A stretch of DNA of 64,000 bases, taken from Streptomyces sp. MST-110588. Its GTDB lineage: Bacteria > Actinomycetota > Actinomycetes > Streptomycetales > Streptomycetaceae. The notes under the pieces were generated by a model that was not told the origin of the DNA, did no database searches, and worked only from the letters and a program-made list of their open reading frames with translations. Shown piece by piece: positions 44,199-52,251 of this stretch (positions are counted from its first letter, which is position 1; every line of letters begins with the position of its first letter). The translations under genes were made by a program, and so were the position numbers. The DNA lies in contig NZ_CP074380.1 in assembly GCF_022695595.1 (NCBI RefSeq), positions 2,473,501 to 2,537,500 on the forward strand, given 5' to 3'.

Positions 44199-45158
44199 GT
44201 GACCGGCACCGTCCCCGACCCCGACCTCAACACCGTCCCCGACCCCGACCTCAACCCTTACCCCGGCCTCGACGCGCTGCGGCCACGCCTGCCGTCCCCG
44301 CTCCAGGAGATCGAGGACGAGCGGTTCGCGCGCCGCGGCGTACGGCTGTTGCTCAAGCGCGACGATCTGATCCATCCCGAGCTGCCCGGCAACAAATGGC
44401 GCAAGCTCGCCCCGAATGTGCGCGCCGCCGCCGAGGCGGGCCAGAACACCCTGCTGACTTTCGGCGGCGCGTACTCCAATCATCTGCGGGCCACCGCCGC
44501 CGCCGGCCGCCTCTTGGGTGTGGCCACGATAGGCGTCGTACGGGGCGAGGAACTGGCGCGAAAGCCCCTGAACCCCTCTTTGGCGCAGTGCGCCGCCGAC
44601 GGCATGCGGCTGCACTTCGTCGACCGCGCCACCTATCGCCGCAAGTCCGATCCGGAGGTTCTGGATTCCCTCCGCCGGCGTTTCGGTGCCTGGCAGTTGA
44701 TACCGGAAGGCGGCAGCAACGTCCTGGCCGCCCGCGGCTGTACGGCCCTGGGCCGGGAGCTGCGCGGCACCGCCGGCCTGGTGGCCGTGGCGTGCGGCAC
44801 CGGCGGCACCCTGGCCGGTCTGGCCGCCGGTCTGGCGCCGGGACAGCGCGCCCTGGGATTTCCCGTGCTCAAGGGCGGTTCGCCGCACTTCCTGAACGAG
44901 GAGGTGGCCGGGCTCCAGCGGGCGGCTTTTGGCGGCCGGCGCGGCGAGTGGCGCCTGGAGGATCGTTTCCACTGTGGCGGATACGCCCGTCGCTCCCCCG
45001 AACTGGACGCGTTCGCGGAGGACTTCGAGGACCGGCACGGGCTGCCCCTGGAACGTCTCTATGTCGCCAAAATGCTGCTCGGCCTGACGACGCTGGCCGG
45101 CGAGGGCGCCTTCGCCCCCGGCACGACCGTCGCCGCGGTGATCTCCGGCGCCCCGTAA
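44199..45158 (+). CDS. 1-aminocyclopropane-1-carboxylate deaminase / D-cysteine desulfhydrase family PLP enzyme
   Basis: A 319-residue protein from GTG 44199 (weak ribosome site). The PLP lysine lies in HPELPGNKWRKLAPN. Further fold type II motifs are LLTFGGAYSNHLRATAAAG, a phosphate loop ACGTGGTLAGLAAG, and YVAKMLLGLTTLA. The N-terminus has a duplicated TVPDPDLN motif. It cleaves small amino acids such as ACC or D-cysteine; the exact substrate cannot be told. Confidence 0.88.
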   Translation: MTGTVPDPDLNTVPDPDLNPYPGLDALRPRLPSPLQEIEDERFARRGVRLLLKRDDLIHPELPGNKWRKLAPNVRAAAEAGQNTLLTFGGAYSNHLRATAAAGRLLGVATIGVVRGEELARKPLNPSLAQCAADGMRLHFVDRATYRRKSDPEVLDSLRRRFGAWQLIPEGGSNVLAARGCTALGRELRGTAGLVAVACGTGGTLAGLAAGLAPGQRALGFPVLKGGSPHFLNEEVAGLQRAAFGGRRGEWRLEDRFHCGGYARRSPELDAFAEDFEDRHGLPLERLYVAKMLLGLTTLAGEGAFAPGTTVAAVISGAP

Positions 45159-45401
45159 GAACGCCGCTGACCAGTACGGCAGGCCCTCCGCCCGTACGAC
45201 AGGGCGTGCCGTGCCGGAACCCGTCCGGGTCTGCCACGCCACCCGTACGCCGCAGGAAATTCACCCGTTCGGACCTGCCCGCCTTCCTGAACCACCCCCT
45301 GCGCCGCGCGCCGACACCCTGCCCGCACGCCGCCGCCCCCTCCCCCCGGGCCGCGCCGATCGCCCGCCCCTCCGGACCCCGGCCCTCCCGTACGCCCCCG
45401 C

Positions 45402-46997
45402 CTAATCCGCCCCCTCCCGGTAAGCCGCCGCCTCCTCCAGGTCCAGCCGGCGCAGCAGCACCCGCAGCATCTCGTCGTCGATCCGCCGGGCATCCCGCAG
45501 CTCGACGAAGACCCGGCGCTCCGCGTCGATCATCTCCCGCGCCAGCCGCCGGTAGGTCTCGTCCGCCGACTCCCCCTCCTCGTTGACGGCTCCCAGCCGC
45601 TCCCATACGGCGTTGCGGCGCCGCTCCATGACCGTACGCAGCCGGTCGGCCAGCGGGCCGGGAAGGGCGTTGCGGGAGTCCGTCAGCAGTTCCTCCAGCC
45701 GGGCCTCGGCGGCCAGGGAGGCGGTGTTCTGCGCCTGCGCCTCGACCAGCGTCTCGGCCCGTACGTCGCGGCCGGGGAGCTTGAGGGCGCGGATCAGCGG
45801 CGGCAGCGTCAGCCCCTGGACGACGAGCGTGCCGATGACGGTGGTGAACGTCAGGAACAGCACCAGATTGCGGGCCGGGAAGCCGCCGCCGTCCGCCGCG
45901 GCCGGGATCGAGAAGGCGATCGCCAGGGAGACCACCCCGCGCATGCCGGCCCAGCCCACGATGACCGGCGCGGTCCAGTTCGTCCCCGGTTCCCGGGCGC
46001 GGATACGGGCCGAGAGGGCCCGCGGCACGAAGGTGGCGGGGAAGACCCACGCGAAGCGGGCGAGCACCACCACGACGAAGACCACGGCCGCGTACCAGGC
46101 GGCCTGCGCCCCGCTGAACTCCCCGAGGCCGCGCAGCACGACCGGCAGTTGCAGCCCGATCAGCGCGAAGACCGCCGATTCCAGCACGAAGGAGACCATT
46201 TTCCATACGGCCTCCTCCTGGAGCCGCGTCTCGAAGTCGACCTGCCAGGAACGGTGCCCGAGGTAGAGCCCGACCACGACGACCGCCAGTACGCCGGACG
46301 CGCCGAGCTGTTCGGCGCAGGCGTACGCGACGAACGGGATGAGCAGCGAGAGGGTGTTCTCCAGGAGCGGGGAGTCGCGCAGTGTGCGGCGCAGCCAGTG
46401 CAGCGGTCCCATGAGGATCACTCCGACCCCGATCCCGCCGACGGCCGCCACGGCGAACTCCTTGATGCCGTCGGTCCAGGTGGCGCCCACCCCGACGGCC
46501 GCGGCCAGCGCCACCTTGTACGCGGTGATCGCGGTGGCGTCGTTGACCAGCGACTCGCCCTGGAGAATCGTGGTGATCCGGTTCGGCAGCCCGAGTCTGC
46601 GGGCGATGGCGGTGGCCGCCACGGCGTCCGGCGGGGCCACCACCGCGCCCAGCACCAGTGCGGCGGTCAGCGGCAGGTCCGGGATGAGCAGGTACGCGGC
46701 GTATCCGACGACGAGCGTCGCGAAGAGCACGTACCCGACCGAGAGCAGCGCCACCGGCCGCAGATTGGCCCGCAGGTCCAGGTACGAGCTGTCCAGGGCC
46801 GCGGTGTGCAGCAGCGGGGGCAGCAGCAGCGGCAGCACGATGTGCGGGTCGAGGGTGTAGTCGGGCACGCCGGGGAGGTACGAGGCCAGCAGCCCGGCCG
46901 CGACGACCAGCAGGGGCGCCGGCACCGGCGTGCGGCGAGCCAGGCCCGCAACCGCGGCACTCCCCGCGACCAGCAGCAACAGCGGCATCACGTCCAT
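45402..46997 (-). CDS. Na+/H+ antiporter (CPA1 family)
   Basis: A 531-residue membrane protein from ATG 46997. About 12 helices precede a 120-residue cytoplasmic tail. The ion-binding ND pair is seen in QGESLVNDATAITAYKVAL, with VAPPDAVAATAIARRLGLP before it and GWAGMRGVVSLAIAFSIP later. The tail is rich in Glu/Arg helices (RLRTVMERRRNAVWERLG). It is divergent from a UBP-type zinc-finger gene, 72 bp apart. Confidence 0.92.
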   Translation of the reverse strand: MDVMPLLLLVAGSAAVAGLARRTPVPAPLLVVAAGLLASYLPGVPDYTLDPHIVLPLLLPPLLHTAALDSSYLDLRANLRPVALLSVGYVLFATLVVGYAAYLLIPDLPLTAALVLGAVVAPPDAVAATAIARRLGLPNRITTILQGESLVNDATAITAYKVALAAAVGVGATWTDGIKEFAVAAVGGIGVGVILMGPLHWLRRTLRDSPLLENTLSLLIPFVAYACAEQLGASGVLAVVVVGLYLGHRSWQVDFETRLQEEAVWKMVSFVLESAVFALIGLQLPVVLRGLGEFSGAQAAWYAAVVFVVVVLARFAWVFPATFVPRALSARIRAREPGTNWTAPVIVGWAGMRGVVSLAIAFSIPAAADGGGFPARNLVLFLTFTTVIGTLVVQGLTLPPLIRALKLPGRDVRAETLVEAQAQNTASLAAEARLEELLTDSRNALPGPLADRLRTVMERRRNAVWERLGAVNEEGESADETYRRLAREMIDAERRVFVELRDARRIDDEMLRVLLRRLDLEEAAAYREGAD

Positions 46998-47069
46998 CGT
47001 TCCCGTCCCTCTCCGTTCCGGGCCCACCCTGCGCTCCGTGGCCCGCCCCCGCGCTCTAACCTGGCAATC

Positions 47070-47330
47070 ATGAGCGAGTGTCCGCACGTTCCCGAACTGC
47101 CCCGCCCCGAACCGGCCCCGCTGAACTCCACCTGCCCCGAGTGCCTGGCCGTCGGCAGTCATCCCGTACAACTACGGCTGTGCCTGACCTGCGGACATGT
47201 CGGCTGCTGCGACTCCTCGCCGTTCCGGCACGCGACGGAGCACTTCGCCACGACGGGGCACGCCGTGATGCGCTCGTACGAACCGGGAGAAAACTGGCGC
47301 TGGTGCTTCGTGGACCAGCGCCTGGTCTGA
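47070..47330 (+). CDS. UBP-type zinc-finger protein
   Basis: An 86-residue protein. The zinc-finger pattern is present: STCPECLAVGSHPVQLRLCLTC in overall layout, then GHVGCCDSSPFRHATEHFATTGH and ending GENWRWCFVDQRLV. UBP fingers bind ubiquitin C-termini in eukaryotes; in bacteria their partner is unknown. It is divergent from the Na+/H+ antiporter, a pairing I have seen repeatedly in actinobacteria, sometimes as a fusion. Confidence 0.88.
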   Translation: MSECPHVPELPRPEPAPLNSTCPECLAVGSHPVQLRLCLTCGHVGCCDSSPFRHATEHFATTGHAVMRSYEPGENWRWCFVDQRLV

Positions 47331-47891
47331 GTCCGCGCCAGCGCACCGGCGGGCACGCTCGGTATCCGTACGGTGGCTCCCCAAAGGCCGTACGCGGCTC
47401 CTTCCGGCCCGCGGGGGCGTAAGGTCCGCACCCGGCCGCTCCGGGGGCCGCGACAGCCGGGGTGGCGGGCGTTTGGAGTGGTCAGTCCCGTATTGGAGGG
47501 AAGCGTCCGGCGTTTTTCCGCGCCGGATCGGTGCTGAACCCATGGACGAACGGGCCGTCTTGCGGCTCACTGGAGGTGTACCGCACAACCTTCCCGGCTC
47601 CTCGAGTGTCAACGGAGCGTAATCGATATCGAATTAGCGGTGCAGACCCCTAGCCACTGTCCGTACCCGTAGTCTTACAATCAGTGACAGTCGCGAGGTC
47701 GCTGGGGATCACGACCCGGTGCCGACCCGGAGGGCCGCCATGCTCCGTCCGGGCGACACCGCCCCGCAGATCGCGATAGCGTCGCAGCCGAACCATGTGC
47801 CGCGCCGGATCGTTCTCCTCTCAACCAAGCAGGAAGTGACGACCCGGCGCGAATATCAGCTCAACCAGCTTGTGCCACCTTGGAGGTGAGG
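47331..47891 (+). other. 561-bp promoter region of the anti-sigma/sigH operon
   Basis: No gene is convincing here. The region turns AT-richer from 47500. It holds the palindrome TCGATATCGA (47623-47632, inside TAA...TTA) and a possible -10 TACAAT (47676-47681). A TTAC-N5-GTGA site overlaps that -10. Long untranslated leaders with several promoters are known for sigH in S. coelicolor. Confidence 0.55.
47675..47687 (+). promoter_or_regulatory. Candidate BldD box over a -10 element
   Basis: TTAC-AATCA-GTGA fits the half-sites TNAC...GTNA of the BldD consensus with the right 5-base spacer, although the inner spacer bases do not match. BldD represses sigH in S. coelicolor (established). Here the site overlaps TACAAT, a plausible -10. 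Confidence 0.45.
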
Positions 47892-48305
47892 GTGTCCCAG
47901 ATCGCAGGCGAGCCCGGGACCCAGGACTTCGTGGAAGTCCGGCTGCCCGCTGCGGGTGCCTACCTGTCGGTGCTGCGTACGGCCACGGCCGGACTCGCAG
48001 CCCGCTTGGACTTCACCCTCGACGAGATCGAGGATCTGCGTATCGCGGTCGACGAGGCGTGCGCGATCCTGCTGCAACAGGCCGTACCCGGCAGTGTGCT
48101 GAGCTGCGTCTTCCGTCTGATCGACGACGCACTGCAGGTGACCGTGTCGGCCCCCACGACCGACGGACGTGCCCCGGAGCGCGACACCTTCGCCTGGACA
48201 GTGCTCTCCGCGCTGGCCGGCAAGGTCGATTCCACCGTCGCCGAGGACCGTACGGTCACCATCAGCCTGTACAAGGAGCGCGGCGCCGGTCCCGGACCGT
48301 CATGA
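47892..48305 (+). CDS. RsbW-like anti-sigma factor for SigH (UshX/PrsH/RshA)
   Basis: A 137-residue HATPase_c serine-kinase-type anti-sigma. GTG 47892 (V-S-Q-I-A-G-E-P-G) is five bases after GGAGG; a TTG at 47880 would add four residues. The N-box region is LDEIEDLRIAVDEACAILL, with TVSAPTTDGRAPERDTFAW after it and a C-terminal DRTVTISLYKER. It precedes the sigma gene by 16 bp. Synteny with wblE and the lipid kinase identifies it as the S. coelicolor SCO5244 equivalent (memory). Confidence 0.88.
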   Translation: MSQIAGEPGTQDFVEVRLPAAGAYLSVLRTATAGLAARLDFTLDEIEDLRIAVDEACAILLQQAVPGSVLSCVFRLIDDALQVTVSAPTTDGRAPERDTFAWTVLSALAGKVDSTVAEDRTVTISLYKERGAGPGPS

Positions 48306-48321
48306 CCGAACAGGGGGCCCC

Positions 48322-49275
48322 GTGAAGGAGCTGGAACGCGGCGCGCGGATGGCGCCCAAGGTGACCATCCCCGAGCAGCAGGCCCGGCCGCATCCGGTGG
48401 GCGCAGACGACCTCGGCAGCCGGCCGGACGTGGAACGGGCAGAGCGGGCGGACCATATGGACCAGAGCGAGCAGCAGCGCGACCAGCGCGATCCGCACAC
48501 CCCACGCCACTCCCACGATCCGCAGGACCGCAGTGGTGCGCGGGCGATGTTCTATGAGCTGCGCAAGCTCCCGGAAGGCTCCCCGGAGCGCGCAGAGCTG
48601 CGCAACACCCTCGTGCGTATGCATCTGCCGCTCGTGGAGCACCTGGCACGGCGCTTCCGCAACCGCGGCGAGCCGCTGGACGACCTCACCCAGGTCGCCA
48701 CGATCGGGCTGATCAAGTCCGTGGACCGCTTCGACCCGGAGCGCGGCGTGGAGTTCTCCACGTACGCCACCCCCACCGTCGTCGGAGAGATCAAGCGGCA
48801 CTTCCGCGACAAGGGCTGGGCCGTCCGTGTCCCGCGCCGCCTCCAGGAGCTGCGGCTGTCGCTGACCACCGCGACCGCCGAGCTGTCCCAGCGCCACGGC
48901 CGGGCCCCCACCGTCCATGAGCTGGCGGAGCACCTCGGGATCTCCGAGGAGGAGGTCCTGGAGGGCCTGGAGTCGGCCAACGCGTACAGCACGCTCTCAC
49001 TGGACGTCCCGGACACCGACGACGAGTCACCGGCCGTCGCCGACACCCTCGGGGCCGAGGACGAGGCGCTGGAGGGGGTCGAGTACCGCGAGTCCCTCAA
49101 GCCGTTGCTGGGGGACCTGCCGCCGCGCGAGAAGAAGATCCTGCTGCTGCGGTTCTTCGGCAACATGACGCAGTCACAGATCGCCCAGGAGGTCGGCATC
49201 TCACAGATGCACGTCTCGCGGCTGCTGGCCCGTACGCTCGCCCAGCTCCGCGACCGGCTGCTGGCGGAGGAGTAG
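48322..49275 (+). CDS. sigH: SigB/SigF-type sigma factor SigH
   Basis: A 317-residue sigma factor. GTG 48322 follows GGGGG; ATG 48349/50-type internal starts exist, and S. coelicolor sigH is known for several protein forms. The first 75 residues are a hydrophilic extension (QSEQQRDQRDPHTPRHSHD). Region 2 is DLTQVATIGLIKSVDRFDPE and STYATPTVVGEIKRHFRDKG. Region 3 is at RAPTVHELAEHLGISEEEV, and region 4 LPPREKKILLLRFFGNMTQ with ISQMHVSRLLARTL. It controls osmotic stress and differentiation genes in Streptomyces, held by the upstream anti-sigma. Confidence 0.93.
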   Translation: MKELERGARMAPKVTIPEQQARPHPVGADDLGSRPDVERAERADHMDQSEQQRDQRDPHTPRHSHDPQDRSGARAMFYELRKLPEGSPERAELRNTLVRMHLPLVEHLARRFRNRGEPLDDLTQVATIGLIKSVDRFDPERGVEFSTYATPTVVGEIKRHFRDKGWAVRVPRRLQELRLSLTTATAELSQRHGRAPTVHELAEHLGISEEEVLEGLESANAYSTLSLDVPDTDDESPAVADTLGAEDEALEGVEYRESLKPLLGDLPPREKKILLLRFFGNMTQSQIAQEVGISQMHVSRLLARTLAQLRDRLLAEE

Positions 49276-49708
49276 CCGGGAGGCGCGGGGGCGGGGCTGG
49301 GGGCCGCGGCTCCAGGTCCCGGGCGGCGGGTCGGTCCGGCGGCAATCCCGGTTGGCGGGTCGGTCCGCCGGCGGTCCCGGTCGGCGGGTGGGCTGTATAC
49401 GGACGTCCGGACGTTCGTACGGGGCGCGGCCGAGGGCCTCATACGGGCTCCGCACCGGGGCCGGGACCGCTTTCGTACGGACTGCCCTCAGCCGACGCCG
49501 TACGGGCCGCGAACCCCGCCGGGCCGTCTCCCCTACGCTCCGTACGGGCGGGCCTGCCCCAGGCCGCCTTCCGCGCCAGCCGTGCGCCGTTCCGCCTCGG
49601 ACCGCCCGGCCATCACGCCGCCAGGTCTTCGGACCGCCCGGCCATCATGCCGCCAGGCCTTCGGGCCGCCCGGCCATCACGCCGCCAGGCCTTCGGGCCG
49701 CCCCGGGC
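49276..49708. other. 433-bp convergent intergenic region, repeat-rich
   Basis: Lies between the sigH stop and the stop of the minus-strand membrane-protein gene. It contains GGCGGGTCGGTCCG-type repeats (49325-49390) and the 32-bp array described separately. No gene or clear terminator stem is seen. Confidence 0.6.
49596..49705. repeat. 32-bp tandem repeat array (three units plus a partial)
   Basis: Units begin TTCGGACCGCCCGGCCATCA and recur with a strict 32-bp period at about 49596, 49628, 49660 and 49692, the last partial. Differences between copies are only a few bases. The array ends at the stop codon of the gene at 49709-50287. Confidence 0.8.
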
Positions 49709-50287
49709 TCAGTCCTTGGGGCCGATGCCCAGCGCTTCGGTGGACGTCGGATTGACCAGCAGAACGAGTACGACCAGCGCGACCAGAGCGACCACCACAC
49801 CCGCCGCGATCAGCGCCCCACCGCCGTTGACGAGGGTCCAGGCCACCGGCAGTGCCACGATCTGGGTGATCAGCGAGGGCCCGCGGCTCCAGCGGCGGCA
49901 CAGCCACAGCCCACGCGCGGCGATCAGCGGCAGCACCGCGAGCGCGAGGACCGTCAGCCCGCCCGTCTCCGCCTGCCGCGCGCTGTCGGGGTGCCCGACG
50001 AGCCCGTCCACCAGCATGTAGACGCCGAGGGCGGCCAGCGCCAGCCCTTCGATCCCGGTGAGTACCGCCGCGGCGCTCAGACGGGCCGGGCGCGGTCCGC
50101 CCGGGCCGGCCGCCCGCCCGGAGTCGGGAGCCGTCCGTCCGGAGCCGGGGGCGGTTCCGGACGCCTTGCGGGTCCTGGCCGCCTCGGCCGTCCCGGTCGC
50201 TCCAGCCGTCCCGGTCGCTTTGGATGCCCTGGCCGCCTTGGGGGTCCCGGGCGCCTTGGAGGCGGGCCGCTTCTGCTTACTGCTCAC
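49709..50287 (-). CDS. Hypothetical membrane protein with Ala/Lys/Gly-rich N-terminus
   Basis: A 192-residue protein from GTG 50287. Residues 1-70 are a disordered Lys/Ala/Thr/Gly/Ser stretch (SSKQKRPASKAPGTPKAARA). Four hydrophobic segments follow (LTGIEGLALAALGVYMLVDGL; LTVLALAVLPLIAARGLWL; ITQIVALPVAWTLV; AGVVVALVALVVLVLLV), and the protein ends STEALGIGPKD. It is found in the wblE-sigH neighbourhood of Streptomyces (SCO5242 position, memory). Function unknown. Confidence 0.8.
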   Translation of the reverse strand: MSSKQKRPASKAPGTPKAARASKATGTAGATGTAEAARTRKASGTAPGSGRTAPDSGRAAGPGGPRPARLSAAAVLTGIEGLALAALGVYMLVDGLVGHPDSARQAETGGLTVLALAVLPLIAARGLWLCRRWSRGPSLITQIVALPVAWTLVNGGGALIAAGVVVALVALVVLVLLVNPTSTEALGIGPKD

Positions 50288-50381
50288 CCCAGCAGGGTAG
50301 CCCCGGGCCGTCCACCGCGGAGCGGGCAGGGAGACGGGGAGGAAGTGGGGCCGGTACCGGTAAGTAGGTACCCTGCTCCAC

Positions 50382-51431
50382 ATGCGCGCACTTCTCGTGG
50401 TCAATCCCGCAGCAACCACCACCAGTGCCCGCACTCGTGACGTACTGGCGCACGCCCTCGCCAGCGACCTCAAACTCGACGTCGCCGAAACGCAGTACCG
50501 CGGGCACGCGCGCGACCTGGCACGGCAGGCGGCCGAGGGCGGTGAGACCGAGCTGGTCGTCGCGCTCGGCGGTGACGGCACCGTCAACGAGGTCGTCAAC
50601 GGCCTGCTGACCCACGGCCCCGACCCCGAGGCCCTGCCGCGTCTGGCGGTCGTCCCCGGCGGCTCCACCAATGTCTTCGCCCGCGCGCTGGGGCTGCCCA
50701 ACGACGTCGTGGAGTCGACCGGCGCCTTGCTGGACGCGCTGCGCGACGGCAGTGAACGCACGGTCGGCCTGGGACTGGCGTCCGGAACTCCGGGTACGGA
50801 GGATGAGGCGGTCCCGGCGCGCTGGTTCACTTTCTGCGCCGGTTTCGGGTTCGACGCGGGCGTGGTGGGCCGGGTGGAGCAGCAGCGGGAACGCGGCAAG
50901 CGTTCGACCCATGCCCTGTACGTGCGACAGTTCGTCCGGCAATTCCTGAGCGAACCGAACCGCCGTAACGGCGTGATCACTCTCGAACAAGCGATCGAAT
51001 CAACGGTCTCCGCCGACCCGCTGAAACCCTCCGCCGAGGCCCCTGCGGCAGACGCCGAAGCCCCGGAGAGCACGGCCGGCCGTCTCGCCGAAAACCTCGT
51101 GATGGCCATAATCTGCAACACCGCCCCATGGACCTACCTGGGCAATCGCCCGCTGTACCCCTCCCCCGACGCCTCCTTCGACACGGGCCTGGACGTCTTC
51201 GCGCTCTCCAGACTCTCCGTACCCGCGGCAACGCGCTACGCCACCCAGTTGCTGACGTCAACACCGGAACGCGGCCCCCAGGGAAAGCATGCGGTTTCTC
51301 TCCACGACTTGACGGAGTTCACCTTGCATTCCCAGGTACCGCTCCCCTTTCAGATGGACGGAGACCACTTGGGACTCCGTACGAGCGTGACGTTCACAGG
51401 CGTTCGCCGTGCACTGCGTGTGATTGTGTGA
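50382..51431 (+). CDS. Diacylglycerol kinase family lipid kinase
   Basis: A 349-residue protein starting MRALLVVNPAATTTSARTRD. The nucleotide motif VVALGGDGTVNEVVNGLL and VVPGGSTNVFARALGLPN are family hallmarks. The second domain contains FCAGFGFDAGVVGRVE, AIICNTAPWTYLGNRPLYPSPDASFD and LPFQMDGDHLG. No Shine-Dalgarno is evident, and the messenger may be near-leaderless. It phosphorylates diacylglycerol or a related lipid at the membrane. It lies between the membrane protein and wblE, as in S. coelicolor. Confidence 0.9.
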   Translation: MRALLVVNPAATTTSARTRDVLAHALASDLKLDVAETQYRGHARDLARQAAEGGETELVVALGGDGTVNEVVNGLLTHGPDPEALPRLAVVPGGSTNVFARALGLPNDVVESTGALLDALRDGSERTVGLGLASGTPGTEDEAVPARWFTFCAGFGFDAGVVGRVEQQRERGKRSTHALYVRQFVRQFLSEPNRRNGVITLEQAIESTVSADPLKPSAEAPAADAEAPESTAGRLAENLVMAIICNTAPWTYLGNRPLYPSPDASFDTGLDVFALSRLSVPAATRYATQLLTSTPERGPQGKHAVSLHDLTEFTLHSQVPLPFQMDGDHLGLRTSVTFTGVRRALRVIV

Positions 51432-51750
51432 GCAGTAGGGCCAAAAGTCCTTTCACTCGAACGTTTAGGCTGACTTCCACCCCCTAGAAGTACGGCTGTG
51501 ACCTAGGCGACACCAAGGAATCAAAAAAAAGTTTCCGGAAGGGGTTGTATCCGCAGCCGAGGTTTGCGAGTCTCTTCATGGCGATCGGGACGGCCGCTCT
51601 TCGGCCCCCTTGAGAGCCCGAATCCTCCTCCTCATTTCTCAGGACCGCACCAGTTCTCAACTGGGGTTCGGCCCTTCCCTTGTGGAGGGATTCGTGAAAG
51701 CGTTCACATTCACAAGCAACGATCCCGTCACACGAGGAGATGGAGCAGCC
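51432..51750 (+). other. 319-bp wblE upstream region
   Basis: AT-richer than its surroundings, with an A8 tract (51523-51530). It contains GTGAA-AGCG-TTCAC, a perfect inverted repeat (51694-51707). GTG 51694, in frame with wblE, is preceded by GGAGGG and could add 19 residues (KAFTFTSNDP...) to the protein. No other gene is visible. Confidence 0.55.
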
Positions 51751-52008
51751 ATGGACTGGCGTCACCGCGCCGTTTGCCGCGAGGAAGACCCCGAGCTCTT
51801 CTTCCCCATCGGCAACACCGGTCCTGCGCTGCTGCAGATCGAGGAAGCCAAGGCCGTCTGCCGCCGCTGCCCCGTCATGGAGCAGTGCCTGCAGTGGGCG
51901 CTTGAGTCCGGCCAGGACTCCGGCGTCTGGGGTGGTCTCAGCGAGGACGAGCGCCGCGCCATGAAGCGCCGTGCCGCTCGCAACCGGGCGCGCAACGCCA
52001 GCGCCTGA
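51751..52008 (+). CDS. wblE: WhiB-family iron-sulfur transcription factor WblE
   Basis: An 85-residue Wbl protein. The four [4Fe-4S] ligands are Cys9, Cys37, Cys40 and Cys46 (VCRRCPVMEQC), and the turn GVWGGLSEDERR precedes a basic C-terminal tail (KRRAARNRARNA) that binds DNA. MDWRH at the start matches WhiB1-type orthologues (M. tuberculosis WhiB1, Streptomyces WblE). It probably acts with the primary sigma factor at its region 4 and responds to nitric oxide or redox state. Confidence 0.95.
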   Translation: MDWRHRAVCREEDPELFFPIGNTGPALLQIEEAKAVCRRCPVMEQCLQWALESGQDSGVWGGLSEDERRAMKRRAARNRARNASA

Positions 52009-52107
52009 CGCCAGACGCCCCGTGGCCCCCGAGCCGCAGCGCGCAGTACCCCGATGCTCACCCGGCGCCCCGAGCGCCTGGGAGAGGCCACGCAAACGTG
52101 AGCATTC

Positions 52108-52134
52108 AGCCCCGGACCGGATGGGTCCGGGGCT
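52108..52134. terminator. wblE/sensor-kinase bidirectional terminator
   Basis: AGCCCCGGACC (52108-52118), loop GGATG, GGTCCGGGGCT (52124-52134): a perfect 11-bp stem between the convergent wblE and kinase genes. Confidence 0.85.
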
Positions 52135-52251
52135 CAGTGCTGTGTGCCCCGGCTCAGCACCGTATGCCCTTGTGCGCCGACTCGACGGCACCGACCTCTC
52201 GGCGGCGGCTCCTCGGGGCCGGCTCTTCGGGGCCGACTCTTCGGCGCCGAC

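Noticed and set aside
47471..47493. SigB/SigH-type promoter (GTTT ... CCGTAT)
   Set aside because: The -10 deviates from GGGTAT and the 13-base spacing is short; not strong enough to list.
49596..49705. CRISPR array
   Set aside because: 32-bp units are contiguous tandem copies without unique spacers.
51517..51546. SigR-type promoter (GGAAT ... GTT) before wblE
   Set aside because: The spacing is 22 bases, too long for the usual GGAAT-N18/19-GTT.
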